DNA from: Alloascoidea africana
Lineage: Eukaryota; Ascomycota; Alloascoideomycetes; Alloascoideales; Alloascoideaceae
NCBI GenBank assembly: GCA_030581615.1
Contig: JAKTTT010000022.1
Span: 124,001-188,000 of the forward strand
DNA length: 64,000 bases
Direction: 5' to 3'
Shown here: in pieces, positions 10,485 to 20,010 of the stretch
How the letters are laid out: every line of letters begins with the position of its first letter
Numbering within the stretch: position 1 is the stretch's first letter
Program-made: the position numbers and the translations under genes
Notes under the pieces: generated by a model
What the model saw: the letters and a program-made list of their open reading frames with translations, nothing else
The model's database searches: none
Told to the model about the DNA's origin: nothing

Positions 10485-11643
10485 TTCAATAGAGAATGAA
10501 GAGCTAATGCTTCCAGTGTGAAGAAGAAACCAGGACCTTCTTTCTTTTTCAAGTTGAGTTCAGGTGGTTTGTAGTAAAAAACACTCAGTGAGTCCAACAG
10601 TATGCCTTACTACAACTGTCAAGAAAAAAATTATATTCAATCAAGACGCCGGGTTTACCGAATTGATACCCGAACAAGTAGTCTAAGAGATTTGAAGCCA
10701 CTGAACGCGCTTATTCCAAACTGGCTTTCGCTTTGCATTTAAGATTGGCTCTACTATATGGCGGATTAAGTGTGTAAATCACGAACCGGGCCCAGATAAG
10801 CCCCAATATGCCGGAACTGGCGAAAAGATATAGTCTAGTTTGGGGAAATGGGAAACGTAAAGTTGCTACTTTTGAACGGCACAGCGGTTATCAGAACGAG
10901 AAAAAGTGCCTTCTGGATTATTTAGGAAAACGTGAAGAGATGGTATTTCCTTTCTCATTTCAGGTGCAAGGATTGCTAAAGGGACAGGCATACTCCAACC
11001 TCTTTTAAGGTCTGCAATCCCAAAGTGGAAACACAGTGAAACAAGCTTCGTTTTTTCTTATTTTGGCCCCTACGTGGTAATTCAGTCTGTTTCAAAAGAA
11101 CCACCGAAAGGAAATTTATCACACGGGGGCTGATAATGCCCTAAAACATTGGCCAATTGGTAAACTATAAGGTTCTTAAGGCATCAATGGGCGGCAGCAA
11201 GTAGACCAGAACTCTCCATATCCAACCTAAAAGATGACGCCCTTACGATGTACTTGAGCTTTTTGTAAGACGTAACTGACAGAAATATGGGATCAAACTC
11301 AACAATTCTTCAGTTCGAGGCGCTACTTGAGATAATGCACAGTGGCTTTAACTGGCTGGCTCAAGACCAGTATCTACGCCGCTCGATGAAGATGGCTCAA
11401 TCTGCCAATTGTTCACTAGTAACTTTTTTCTATTTCTACAGAATTGCCAGTCTTATTAGTAGTAACAAAAATTTATGCCGAGGAGAATACAAAAGAAAAA
11501 AGATCAAATCCGAACACTCCTAGTTGAATACACAAAACCGTAACGCTGCGATCAAAACTACACTTCTTAAGCAAGTTTTACCTACCATTGCAGAATTACA
11601 CACTGTTTGTTTTTCAGCCTTCCAAATTACCAGTCCATACTGT
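10485..11643. other. Intergenic region, no gene supported
   Basis: Lies between the ABC transporter start and the RPS11 stop. It contains only short chance frames of up to 78 codons, with no recognisable motif or splice pattern. The part next to the transporter presumably holds its promoter; I see no defined element. Confidence 0.4.
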
Positions 11644-12407
11644 TTAAAACTTTTTGAACTGTTTGGATTTTCCAGTAGCAGAGGAGACTTTGAGCACATT
11701 GAATCGAACAGTCTTTGAAAGTGGTCTACATTGTCCAACAGTGACCAGATCGCCTTCCTCAACACGGAAAGCAGGTGAAACGTGTGCAGCCAAGTTTTTG
11801 TGTCTCTTCTCGTATCTGTTGTATTTAGGAATATAATGTAGATAATCTCTCCTGATGATTACAGTTCTGTGCATTTTTGTAGAGACGACAACTCCTGACA
11901 GAATTTTTCCACGGATAGAAACCTCTCCAACAAAAGGACACTTTTTGTCAATGTAATGACCACTGATTGCATCTTTAGGAGTTTTGAATCCGAGACCAAC
12001 ATCTTTATACCATCTCTTGGTACGCTTGTTGATTTTGGCTTTTCCGTTCTGGAAAATATGGGGTTGCTACATGAAAAAAGGGTTAGTATTTCTGTTTTCT
12101 AGTGAACAGCGATGGTATGGGAAGGCTGGCGTTTAAAAAGCAATTACAATTCAGTACGATTCGTGCTTAAAAGTGTCGCAAAATTGTTTATTAGCTTTGT
12201 AAAGCAGAACATGAGTTGAATATTAATGTCTTTGCTTTATAATATGGCCGACAATTAAGTTGCAGATACTTTTCAATCAGATCTAGTATTGTGTATCCTG
12301 TTCACCCCTCCATTTTGCACCTTGTTTATCCATTGAATAAAATTTTCAAAAATGATACATGCCTTCTGGAAAGCTCGCTCGGATTGAACCGTTAATTCTG
12401 TAGCCAT
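11644..12407 (-). CDS. RPS11: 40S ribosomal protein S11 (uS17), spliced with a GC-AG intron
   Basis: Ribosomal protein of the small subunit, 155 residues, in two exons: 12407-12363 (45 nt, [15 protein letters not shown]) and 12066-11644 (141 codons, starting [20 protein letters not shown]). The joined protein matches the yeast Rps11 pattern without a gap (AFQK/QPHIFQ), and I recall the S. cerevisiae intron after the same codon. The 296-nt intron (12362-12067) has a perfect TACTAAC branch site at 12082-12088 and acceptor TGTAG. Its donor reads GCATGT instead of GTATGT, so this is a GC-AG intron. No other donor keeps the protein in register. The upstream region carries the Tbf1/Cbf1-like composite at 12521-12540. 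Confidence 0.95.
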
Positions 12408-12520
12408 TTTCCCTCAAAGTCCTGTGCTTTTATTAATGTTCAAGGCATGAAAGTCTTGAATTGTATTCGTAGTTGCTGGTTCTATATTTACCCTTGGTAT
12501 CAGAGTTACACATTTTCACC

Positions 12521-12540
12521 AGCCCTATTTATATCACGTG
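12521..12540. promoter_or_regulatory. Composite Tbf1-like plus Cbf1-like site, RPS11 promoter
   Basis: The bases read AGCCCTATTTATATCACGTG, 114-133 bp upstream of the RPS11 ATG. AGCCCTA fits the Tbf1 core (ARCCCTAA) and TCACGTG the Cbf1 E-box. The same 20-bp layout, 17 of 20 bases identical, lies upstream of RPP1 at 52425-52444. Tbf1 and Cbf1 are known regulators of ribosomal protein genes in Candida albicans. Confidence 0.65.
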
Positions 12541-12632
12541 GATAGAATAATACAGAATCTGAAGGATTACCCTGAATTGGGCTCTTGTAGATAGCTCATA
12601 GCTACCCAAAGTGCCAACTTATATCCTTCAGG

Positions 12633-13673
12633 CAACCATGAAAAGATCCAAGGATCACAATAACACTCCCTAACGGGGAGAAAAAAAACCAAGATAAAAC
12701 AGTCAAACTCCTAGGAGTTTGGTTCGACGAGAGGCTTCGCTTCCAGAAGCAGGCCAACACAACCGCAACAAAGGTCAAACAAGTAACGGCAAAGATTCAG
12801 CAGCTGGCGAAAGTAAGTAGAGGCATAACAGGCGGAGCAGTACTCAGGCAAGGCATGCTTTCTCCCGGGGGCACTCTATGGGATTGAAGCATATGAAAAG
12901 CATGTCACAAAAAAACAAATATCAGTCCTGACAACACAGCAGAATCAATGCTTAAGACTAGTCCTAGGAATGATGAAGGCCACACCAACAGAAATGCTCA
13001 ACATTGAAAGCAGGTGTCCACCAATTAACCATATGATCGACGAAACTTTAAGCAGAAGGATGGGCCGTTTCTTCACGAACACGGCACCAAACAACCCGGT
13101 CCCAACAGTGACGAACCAAATTATGAGAAACAAAGCCATAGATCAAGTATCAAAAGGAATACAGAAAGTCCAGGAATCCACAGGAACCTTAACAGACTCG
13201 ACCATAGAGTAAATATTCCACACATTGATATTTTGCGGGTCATTTTCCTTCATCGTATCCTCCGTCCATGCTGTTGCTTGCAAAGAGTGTTGGAAAAATG
13301 CTTTCTGAAAAAAAATGAAAGAGCAGTGGGGCTCGGAAGGTCTAAGAGAATCAACAATCATCGAACAATGGTGAATTGGTCAACAAAATCCAAAGAACTC
13401 ATACTGGGGAATGCCTTCAGCAAACCGAAATCAGTGGTCTCCGCTTTATCTCAACTCCTGAGTGGAGTAAGCCTGGTAGACATCAAGTACAAAAGAATCC
13501 TCAAAAAGGAACTAGTAGAGTGCGAAAGTAGGTACGAAAGTCCCAGAACTGATCATGAAGTGCGAGATTGCCCAAAGTGGCAGCACCTTCGAGAGAGGTA
13601 CAGGATCAGGCAATCCAGCACTATGAAGGAATTATGGGAAAATTCCGAAACAGAAAACCTAATCGAGGCTTAA
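12633..13673 (+). pseudogene. LINE fragment A: 5'-truncated reverse transcriptase C-terminal half
   Basis: Plus-strand remnant of a non-LTR retrotransposon ORF2. It opens in the late RT/thumb region (KLLGVWFDERLRFQKQA), then reads LYGIEAYEKHVTKKQI, continues with LVLGMMKATPTEMLNIESRCPP (about 12952-13020), and ends with a zinc-knuckle-like tail, C-x10-H-x4-C, followed by PKWQHLRERY. The fragment is broken by at least two frame changes (a G-run near 12865 and a stop near 13210). Truncation at the 5' side is usual for LINE insertions. Clade is uncertain; the tail resembles Tad1/I-like elements. No poly(A) or target duplication is evident. Confidence 0.8.
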
Positions 13674-13992
13674 ACATTGGTTCTGCTGTGTTGTCAGGAC
13701 TGATATTTGTTTTTTTGTGACGTGCTTTTCATATGCTTCAATCCCATAGAGTGCCCCCGGGAGAAAGCATGCCTTGCCTGAGTACTGCTCCGCCTGTTAT
13801 GCCTCTACTTACTTTCGCCAGCTGTTGAATCTTTGCCGTTACTTGTTTGACCTTTGTTGCGGTTGTGTTGGCCTGCTTCTGGAAGCGAAGCCTCTCGTCG
13901 AACCAAACTCCTAGGAGTTTGACTGTTTTATCTTGGTTTTTTTTCTCCCCGTTAGGGAGTGTTATTGTGATCCTTGGATCTTTTCGTGGTTG
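12633..13992. repeat. 324-bp inverted repeat (LINE palindrome)
   Basis: Arm 1 is 12633-12956 and arm 2, its reverse complement, is 13669-13992, with a 712-bp spacer. I count 5 mismatches over 324 bp (about 98.5% identity), all transitions. Both arms include the same disrupted G-run. Arm 2 starts at CTTAA, which is also the end of fragment A's reading frame, so the join shows a 5-bp microhomology. Confidence 0.9.
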
Positions 13993-14300
13993 TCTAATGG
14001 ATATCCGTTGAAACATTGGGCCATAGTCAAAAGCCGTTTCGTTTTCCTGTGCCCGTTGGTGGTATATTTTGATTGCCAACTGGAGTGGCCAGGATATCCA
14101 GACAATTGCCCTTGTTGTGTGTTGCTTTGTCGGGCGTATTCCTTACTTCGAGCTCATGCCTTTCGAGTAAGTCTTTTATTTTTTCCGATCTTTGTTGTCT
14201 TTGTTGGTCGTTTGTCTCTCTTGCTGTACCACTGTTGGTGCCAAGTGTTAAATTTGCCTCCAATTACTCCCTGGAACTGGGATATCTGTTGAATTAATTA
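13669..14300 (-). pseudogene. LINE fragment B: endonuclease end joined to RT C-terminal part
   Basis: Minus-strand copy from the same LINE family. From about 14263 to 14085 it encodes the endonuclease C-terminus (LLERHELEVRNTPDKATHNK, then GNCLDILATP). It then jumps directly to the late RT region (FDYGPMFQRISIRQPRKDP and KLLGVWFDERLRFQKQA), so the RT palm domain, expected to exceed 1 kb, is missing. The last 324 bp are arm 2 of the inverted repeat. The deletion join lies within roughly 14040-14090. Confidence 0.8.
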
Positions 14301-15025
14301 GACAACATTATGCAACAGAGAAACTCATCCCGAATCACGAGGGAGAATAAGAAAGAGATATAGTGGGAATCAGGATCAAACAAAAACAACAAAACAACAA
14401 AGTATATATAGCCCCAAAAGGATCGACCCCCGAGAACTCTTCGAAATCCTTGGAGTTATTAGAACAACACCTGGACCAACAGCACCAATTTTAGGAAGTA
14501 ATCGGAGGAGACATGGCACCATCAGTGGTGCAGCAGGAGAGACAGAAGACTAACAAAGGTCGGAAAAAAAAATTTATTCGAAGGGCATGATATGGAAGTA
14601 CGGAGCATGTCCTACAAAGGCACACACAACAGGGGCAACTGCTTAGAAATTCTAGCCACTTCCAAGGCCATCACTCATACACGGAAATCCAACATGCAGT
14701 ACCGCCAACTCACGATAGTGCCGAAAAAAGCCAAGAACAGATCAGGAACCGTCGCCAAGATGGACTTTGACAATACGGATTGGGTTCAGGTCAACAACAA
14801 CATCAGCCAGTGGAAATCAAAGGAAAGAATTCGGAACAAAGAAGAGTTAAATGTAATGGCGACCTTGTTCACCGCATTCGTAATCAAAGCAAAACTAAAC
14901 AGCTTCTACCCTCGAAAAAGAGATCACGGCGTTCTCCAAGCGCTAGTAGACTTAAGGTTGAACATGCCTACGACCAATTTCTGAAGGCCAAGGAAACAGG
15001 GACGAACATTGAACAAAACGTGTAG
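14300..15025 (+). pseudogene. LINE fragment C: endonuclease domain
   Basis: Plus-strand copy of the endonuclease region, head-to-head with fragment B. Readable parts in order are IVGIRIKQ, VYIAPKGSTPENSSKSLELL, EVIGGDMAPSVVQQERQKTN, then GHDMEVRSMSYKGTHNRGNC, which aligns with HELEVRNTPDKATHNKGNC of fragment B. It continues into the linker to RT (NSFYPRKRD) and stops at about 15025. It is interrupted by stops and a frame change near 14940. It is more diverged from B than the palindrome arms are from each other, so it is an independent or older copy. The left boundary is approximate. Confidence 0.75.
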
Positions 15026-15372
15026 ATATTAGTTAGCTATTATTGGGTGCATAGGTGGAATAAAAGAAGTTTAAAGCTGATAAGAATAAAACGGGGCTGA
15101 AGAATTTAGGCATTTGGTCTAGTTTTCTCAATTTCGTGTTCTTGTGGTAATAGAAAGCTTTAAAAAGGGCTAGCGAACCCCGCCAAGGTCCCTGGTGAGA
15201 CAGGAATATATGCTATCATATTGCTTTATAAATTTCATTAAAATAACCAAAGAATCTGGGAATTGTTTGTTACTAGATAGATAGATATATAAATAGACAA
15301 TCGAGAGTTCCAGTTCTCAAACGCATTAAAAAAAACATTCCCTTGCCCCTTATTTCCATTCCATGTTTCAAA
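15026..15372. other. Gap between LINE remnant and BXI1
   Basis: AT-rich, with a short GATA run (TAGATAGATAGATATATAAA near 15274). No gene or further element was found. It forms the 3' flank of the Bax-inhibitor gene. Confidence 0.4.
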
Positions 15373-16173
15373 TTAGTTGTCATTCTGGCCATTTAGTATT
15401 CTCAAAATAGAGAGAAACAAGTTGATAATGTCAAGATAGAGCGAGATTGTTGCTGCGATTTCTTCTTCTGGGTGGAACTTGTTCATAATCGTCTGTGTAT
15501 CAACCATAATGTACAAAGAGAAGAGTATAGCACCTCCAAAGCCAAGCGCCATCTCGAATCCGCTGTTAAAGGGGAGGAACATGGAGATGAATCCCATTCC
15601 GATTAAGACCCAGAGTCCAGCACCAAGGTATCCGTACATGCCGCCCAAATCGTACTTTGTCTGGAAAGCAAAGATTGTCATTCCCGCAAACACAAGGGCC
15701 GTAATAGAAATGGCCTCAATCACAATTCGAGTTTCATACAGCGATGAGACGACACCAACGGCCCAGCTCTCAGCCAAAGTGAATGCAAATAGAAAAAAAA
15801 GGTTATGGGGGTAGGATCTTCGGAAGTAGAAAGCACCGATCATGAATCCAATACTTCCAAAGAGTGATACAAACAGAAGCCATACATTTTGCAAAGCCCA
15901 TTCTTGGACCCCTGGGATACAATTGATTCCAACTCCGGCTAGAGCCGTGAGTCCCAATTGCAAAAACAGAAGCGTGTAGACTTTTCTAATAAACGCATGT
16001 CTAATGGAAATATGGCACTCGGCGACATTTGTGGAATACTTGAAATCATCGGGAACGTTGTCATACTCATCGCGGGGTGGAGCATTGGCATTACCACCCA
16101 TCAGCGGCGCACCAGAGCCCTCGTTTGGCTCATACAGTGGTGGTGGTTGGGTATATTCTGAAGGAGCAGACAT
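15373..16173 (-). CDS. BXI1: Bax inhibitor / TMBIM family membrane protein
   Basis: A 266-residue seven-span membrane protein of the Bax-inhibitor-1 family (yeast Bxi1/Ybh3), found in ER, vacuole or mitochondria and linked to calcium homeostasis, the unfolded protein response and cell-death control. The N-terminal 60 residues are soluble and proline-rich (YTQPPPLYEPNEGSGAPLMG), followed by the family start IRHAFIRKVYTLLFLQLGLTA. The C-terminal segment contains LYIMVDTQTIMNKFHPEEEIAAT and ends ISLYLDIINLFLSILRILNG, the family signature including the acidic di-Asp calcium region. The frame is open nine codons upstream but without an ATG; the ATG at 16173 gives the usual MSAPSEY start. Confidence 0.93.
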   Translation of the reverse strand: MSAPSEYTQPPPLYEPNEGSGAPLMGGNANAPPRDEYDNVPDDFKYSTNVAECHISIRHAFIRKVYTLLFLQLGLTALAGVGINCIPGVQEWALQNVWLLFVSLFGSIGFMIGAFYFRRSYPHNLFFLFAFTLAESWAVGVVSSLYETRIVIEAISITALVFAGMTIFAFQTKYDLGGMYGYLGAGLWVLIGMGFISMFLPFNSGFEMALGFGGAILFSLYIMVDTQTIMNKFHPEEEIAATISLYLDIINLFLSILRILNGQNDN

Positions 16174-18166
16174 GTTTTTGGATATAGAATAGATTTCCAC
16201 GCCGTCGTTAGTTAGTCAGTTAGCTGAATCAGAAGAAACGCTGAGTTCACAAATACAAGATCTAGAGATTGAGAATCGTGATTGTGGCGAGGGTAGTGAG
16301 GATGTTTCAGCCTGGCCGGGTAGCTCCGGCAAGGAGGCAAGGAGGCAGCGAAGCAGCGAAGCAGCAATTTTTGGGTTCATTTCCCTTCCAAGGCGGGTTT
16401 TTCAAATACTTGTGTATTAGAGATAAAGGTGGCCACCGGCTGGCTGTTGTAACAGTGGCAATAGGCTCTCCTGTATCCAACAGATGTGAATGTGTGCAGA
16501 AGATGATATTTGAATCGGTTAAAAGGGGTACCGCGATTGATCTTGCTTGTGGAAAATGGTCTACAAAACAAAATCTCTGCAAGCTTTCGTCATCGCCAGT
16601 CAGCAACGATATCATACCACATATTGTGTGTAGTGTAGTAGTATAAAACGTAGATTCTGTCCGGGACTTGAGAAAAAGAGAGTTTCTACGCTAGCTTTTT
16701 TAGGCGTCTGGAAGAGGCTAGGTGAACCCAAACAGGCACAAGTGGAAACTCAATTGGGACCGAAAATACCCCATGTCTATATGCTTATAGAAGGTTGTTT
16801 TCTTTTTGGTCTTGTGTAGTCCGGGATTTCCCCAAATGGAGAACAATCCGTCAAACTCCGTAAAATTTTCTCGGGTTTTTCATTCTTGCAGGGAAACAGA
16901 TCAAAAGTTTAACAGTTTTTATTATTTTTCTTCTCATAATCAACTTGTGTAAATCATAGCAAATTTACGTTCAGATAAAGCTACAACTGAAAATGCGAGA
17001 AAAAAAGAAACGCTAGCAAGCTTGGTTTAAAATAACCCTTTGATTATCCACCGCGCGCCTTCCAGACAAGTCAGCGTCCAATATGTGTCGGTGGTGGTGA
17101 GGCTACATGATGCTGATGCTCTTATCTGTGGTGATGTCCTTGCTTTGGTCTCAATCTTGCTAAAGCAGCTTGACTTGGAGGCCACATCGCACACAGACAA
17201 ACAGGCATACAGTACTATGCTGGTACTTTTTCTATTTCATTCAAACGTTTGCAATGATGGCCAACGTTCCAGGTTCGGTCAGGGAGCGTGTCTCGGTCTC
17301 AGCTCAGCCAGAGACTCCTGAGACACAAGTACAGATCTAGACCCTTTATGTGACCAGCTGTCCTGGCATGGAGGCTGTGGTTTGAATCAGGCACGATTCT
17401 ATTCTTGGCCCATTTCTGTTTCTGTTTCTACTTCTTATCAGTTAGTTGGCTAGACAAGAACTTTTCAAGCGACCTGTAACCCTTAAATCTTGGCCTACTT
17501 TACAGCACCACCAGCACATTATTGATCTACTGAAGAATCGTGTTGTAAAATGCAATGTCATGTTTCCAGACGCACACGTCCAAAGCATACATGAATAGAA
17601 TAGAGAAGGCAACTTTGTGGGGTAGCATGTCACTTCATTACAATTAGTTATATTTTTATTATCATACGACTTGAATGGGGGATACAAAATCAAAGACTAG
17701 CAACAAATAGAGACAGTAGGATATAATAGTAGTGCAAACAACATTAAGGGAGAAACAAGAAAAAGAAAAAGAAAAAGATTAAGCATTCAGACCCGATCTT
17801 CAAATGCGGACAGTTTTTAAGTTAGTACCAATATACTAACCCCCAACCAGTATATACGGATACTAAGACAGAGCAAAAAAGAAAGAATCTCGCAAAGTAT
17901 TCGTTAGAAACAAGGGGTAGTAGTAGGATTTCATTTATCATCATCATTTGTTTATTTTCTTTTCTTTTCTTTCCGTTCTTTAATCCTGTTAAACATGAAG
18001 ACATACAAATCAACCGGGCAGGATCATCACCATAAAAACAACATAGGATACAGGGGTGTGAATTTTTTTTTTTTCCTTCTTCGACTTTTTCAAAACTTTG
18101 GCTAACCAGTAGCAATACAATTGTGTGTTTGTGTGTATATATGGGTATCAAAGAATATGATGATCA
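16174..18166. other. Long intergenic region, no gene supported
   Basis: About 2 kb between BXI1 and the glutaredoxin gene, holding the BXI1 promoter and the glutaredoxin 3' flank. Frames reach 125 codons but show no motif and overlap on both strands. Simple repeats occur: GAGGCAAGGAGGCAGCGAAG around 16334 and an AGAAAAAG run at 17759-17777. Confidence 0.4.
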
Positions 18167-18748
18167 TCAAGGTGTTCCTGTACCGGTTAGACGCTTAACA
18201 CGTAGTCGGTTAGCACCCCATTTTATAAACTCGACGCTTAATACGCCCTCTTCATGAAGTTCCTTCATTTCACTTGCGCCTCCTCGTGAGACGCCGGATA
18301 TGAAAATGTTTGGTACAGTATCTGTGTCTGTGGTTTCAGCAAGGTACTCTTGTAGTTCAGCGCCATGGGGGTGTTTATCGAGTTCAACTACCGCTGGAGG
18401 TGGGATGATCTGATACTCCTTTGTCAGTAGAGTCTTGACATAGGCAGAATGTGGACAGAAAGATTTGCTAAAGATGATGACCGAAGAAATTGTCATGATT
18501 TCGTTAAACTCTTTTTCAGGATCAAACGGTTCTCCAGGAGTGTTTGTGAGGTCTTTACCCTCTGAACCCATTCTCCGTGTACTGGACTCCAGGTCCAGTC
18601 GTACTTGGGACTCATCACTCTCTGCGAATAAAAGAGCATTGTTTTTCCGGATATTTGAAAAAAAGACATAAACTATTAAACAGAGGACGACTGTAATGAA
18701 GCCCAATCCAAGACTCCTATTCTTTTTTGATGGTGCTTGTTTTGACAT
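18167..18748 (-). CDS. Membrane-anchored monothiol glutaredoxin, Grx6/Grx7-like
   Basis: A 193-residue single-span type II membrane protein. Hydrophobic residues about 14-31 (LGFITVVLCLIVYVFF) form a signal anchor after a basic N-terminus. The lumenal part has a spacer, then a glutaredoxin fold from about residue 85. The active site is FCPHS (Cys98), a monothiol site comparable with CSYS/CPYS in yeast Grx6/Grx7, followed by VELDKHPHG, TVPNIFI and GGASEMKEL, the glutathione-binding parts. Grx6/7 act in ER/Golgi redox control. The ATG at 18748 is the first true ATG in a frame that runs open a little further upstream. The CPHS variant is unusual. Confidence 0.9.
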   Translation of the reverse strand: MSKQAPSKKNRSLGLGFITVVLCLIVYVFFSNIRKNNALLFAESDESQVRLDLESSTRRMGSEGKDLTNTPGEPFDPEKEFNEIMTISSVIIFSKSFCPHSAYVKTLLTKEYQIIPPPAVVELDKHPHGAELQEYLAETTDTDTVPNIFISGVSRGGASEMKELHEEGVLSVEFIKWGANRLRVKRLTGTGTP

Positions 18749-20010
18749 TGTTGTTCTGGTTGGTTCACAGTTCAATAAGGAAGGAAGGAAGGGGGAAGAA
18801 AAGTTTGTGGTATATATAAAGTATGGGTATGTCTGGTGTTGAAGCTGACACAGGAGTTGTGGTAGATAAGGTCTATAATTAGTTCAGGTGGCGGTGTTCC
18901 ATTCCATTCAGAATAGGAGAAGAGATCTTGAAACAGTCGCTGTAGAAATGGGAGACGATGGAGAGGTAAAAAAGAAGAGAGAGACGCAGATGTGGTCGTA
19001 TGGGCAAGAAGCTTCCAACTTATAAGCTTTCTGCCCCAGAGCACCGCGCCTAAAACGACAGACAACAGGTGGTTACCCGGACCGCGCTAGCTGCACCCGG
19101 CCCAGGCCTACGCGGGTCGCGTGAACGGGTCCCGGCAAGCAGACACGGACACGGGTTACGCGGTCATGCGTGTGGTCAGGCACTGTCCTGCAGTCCTGCG
19201 GTAGGGTGCGTCAAACCGGGTAACTCGCAGCTTTACCAATCACGCTGGCGGCATTCGAGATTTTCAGGTTTCGAGCCCTGGAAGCAGGAAGCTAATGGCA
19301 GCTGCCTGGTTTTTAGCAAGCGTCAATCTCAATCTCTATCAGACTGGTTTTTTGGGTTCTGTGTCTGTGTCTGTGGCTGTAGTTTGATTTCCATCGGCGT
19401 CTCCAAAATCTCGATCTTGTTCTTGATCACTACTGTCCGATCCGTGCTCGGCGTTTCCCGCTCTCGCTCTTCTCCAGTCAAAACAGACCACAGGTACTGG
19501 TACTGGTACTGACACTGCTGCTGGACATTGAACTAGGGACCCAAAGCTACACTAAAACTAAAACTAGAACTAGAACTAGAACTAGAACTAGAACCAGAAC
19601 TACTGTATAACAAGATCCAAATCTATACCTGGGTCCAAATCCAGCATCAGTACCAATGCCTCGGACGCATTCTTGTTTCGAGAGTTTTCCACTGCGTAGT
19701 CGTCCATTTGCCTCAACTCCTGTCATTTCCATTGTAGTCGGCTTCTGAGTCCCCGATGACTCTTACTCTTACTCTTACTCTCCCGTCTCACACCCACACT
19801 GCCATTTCGCCGGTAGACGAATCGCCCATGATGAAATTTGTCCCTGTGCCTTTCTCTCCACAGACACCCCAACACTCCACACAATCAATCCCCCGTCCCT
19901 GTGTGTCTTGATCCCAGTACAAGCCTCGAGTCCAAGTCCTTCAGTCTCAATCCCAATCCTGGTCACAGCTCGCGAGATATAGACCCCCGGAAGCACCCCG
20001 GAAGCCGCCT
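18749..20010. other. Divergent promoter region of glutaredoxin and MDV1
   Basis: Contains TATATATAAA at 18811-18820, about 65 bp from the glutaredoxin start (TATA-like on the minus strand), a GC-rich patch at 19070-19260 and several short tandem repeats: GGTACT at 19496-19510, the hexamer array at 19551-19600 and CTTACT at 19760-19780. Reading frames here are repeat- or GC-driven and I do not accept them as genes. Confidence 0.45.
19551..19600. repeat. AACTAG hexanucleotide microsatellite
   Basis: A short array, first ACTAAA then about five units of AACTAG, ending in AACCAG. It lies 411-460 bp upstream of the MDV1 ATG. Confidence 0.8.

Noticed and set aside
17040-17693. Short frames on both strands between BXI1 and the glutaredoxin gene
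   Set aside because: No conserved content, overlapping on opposite strands, no splice pattern joining them.
19069-19512. 147-codon frame in the glutaredoxin-MDV1 gap
   Set aside because: Produced by a GC patch and short tandem repeats.
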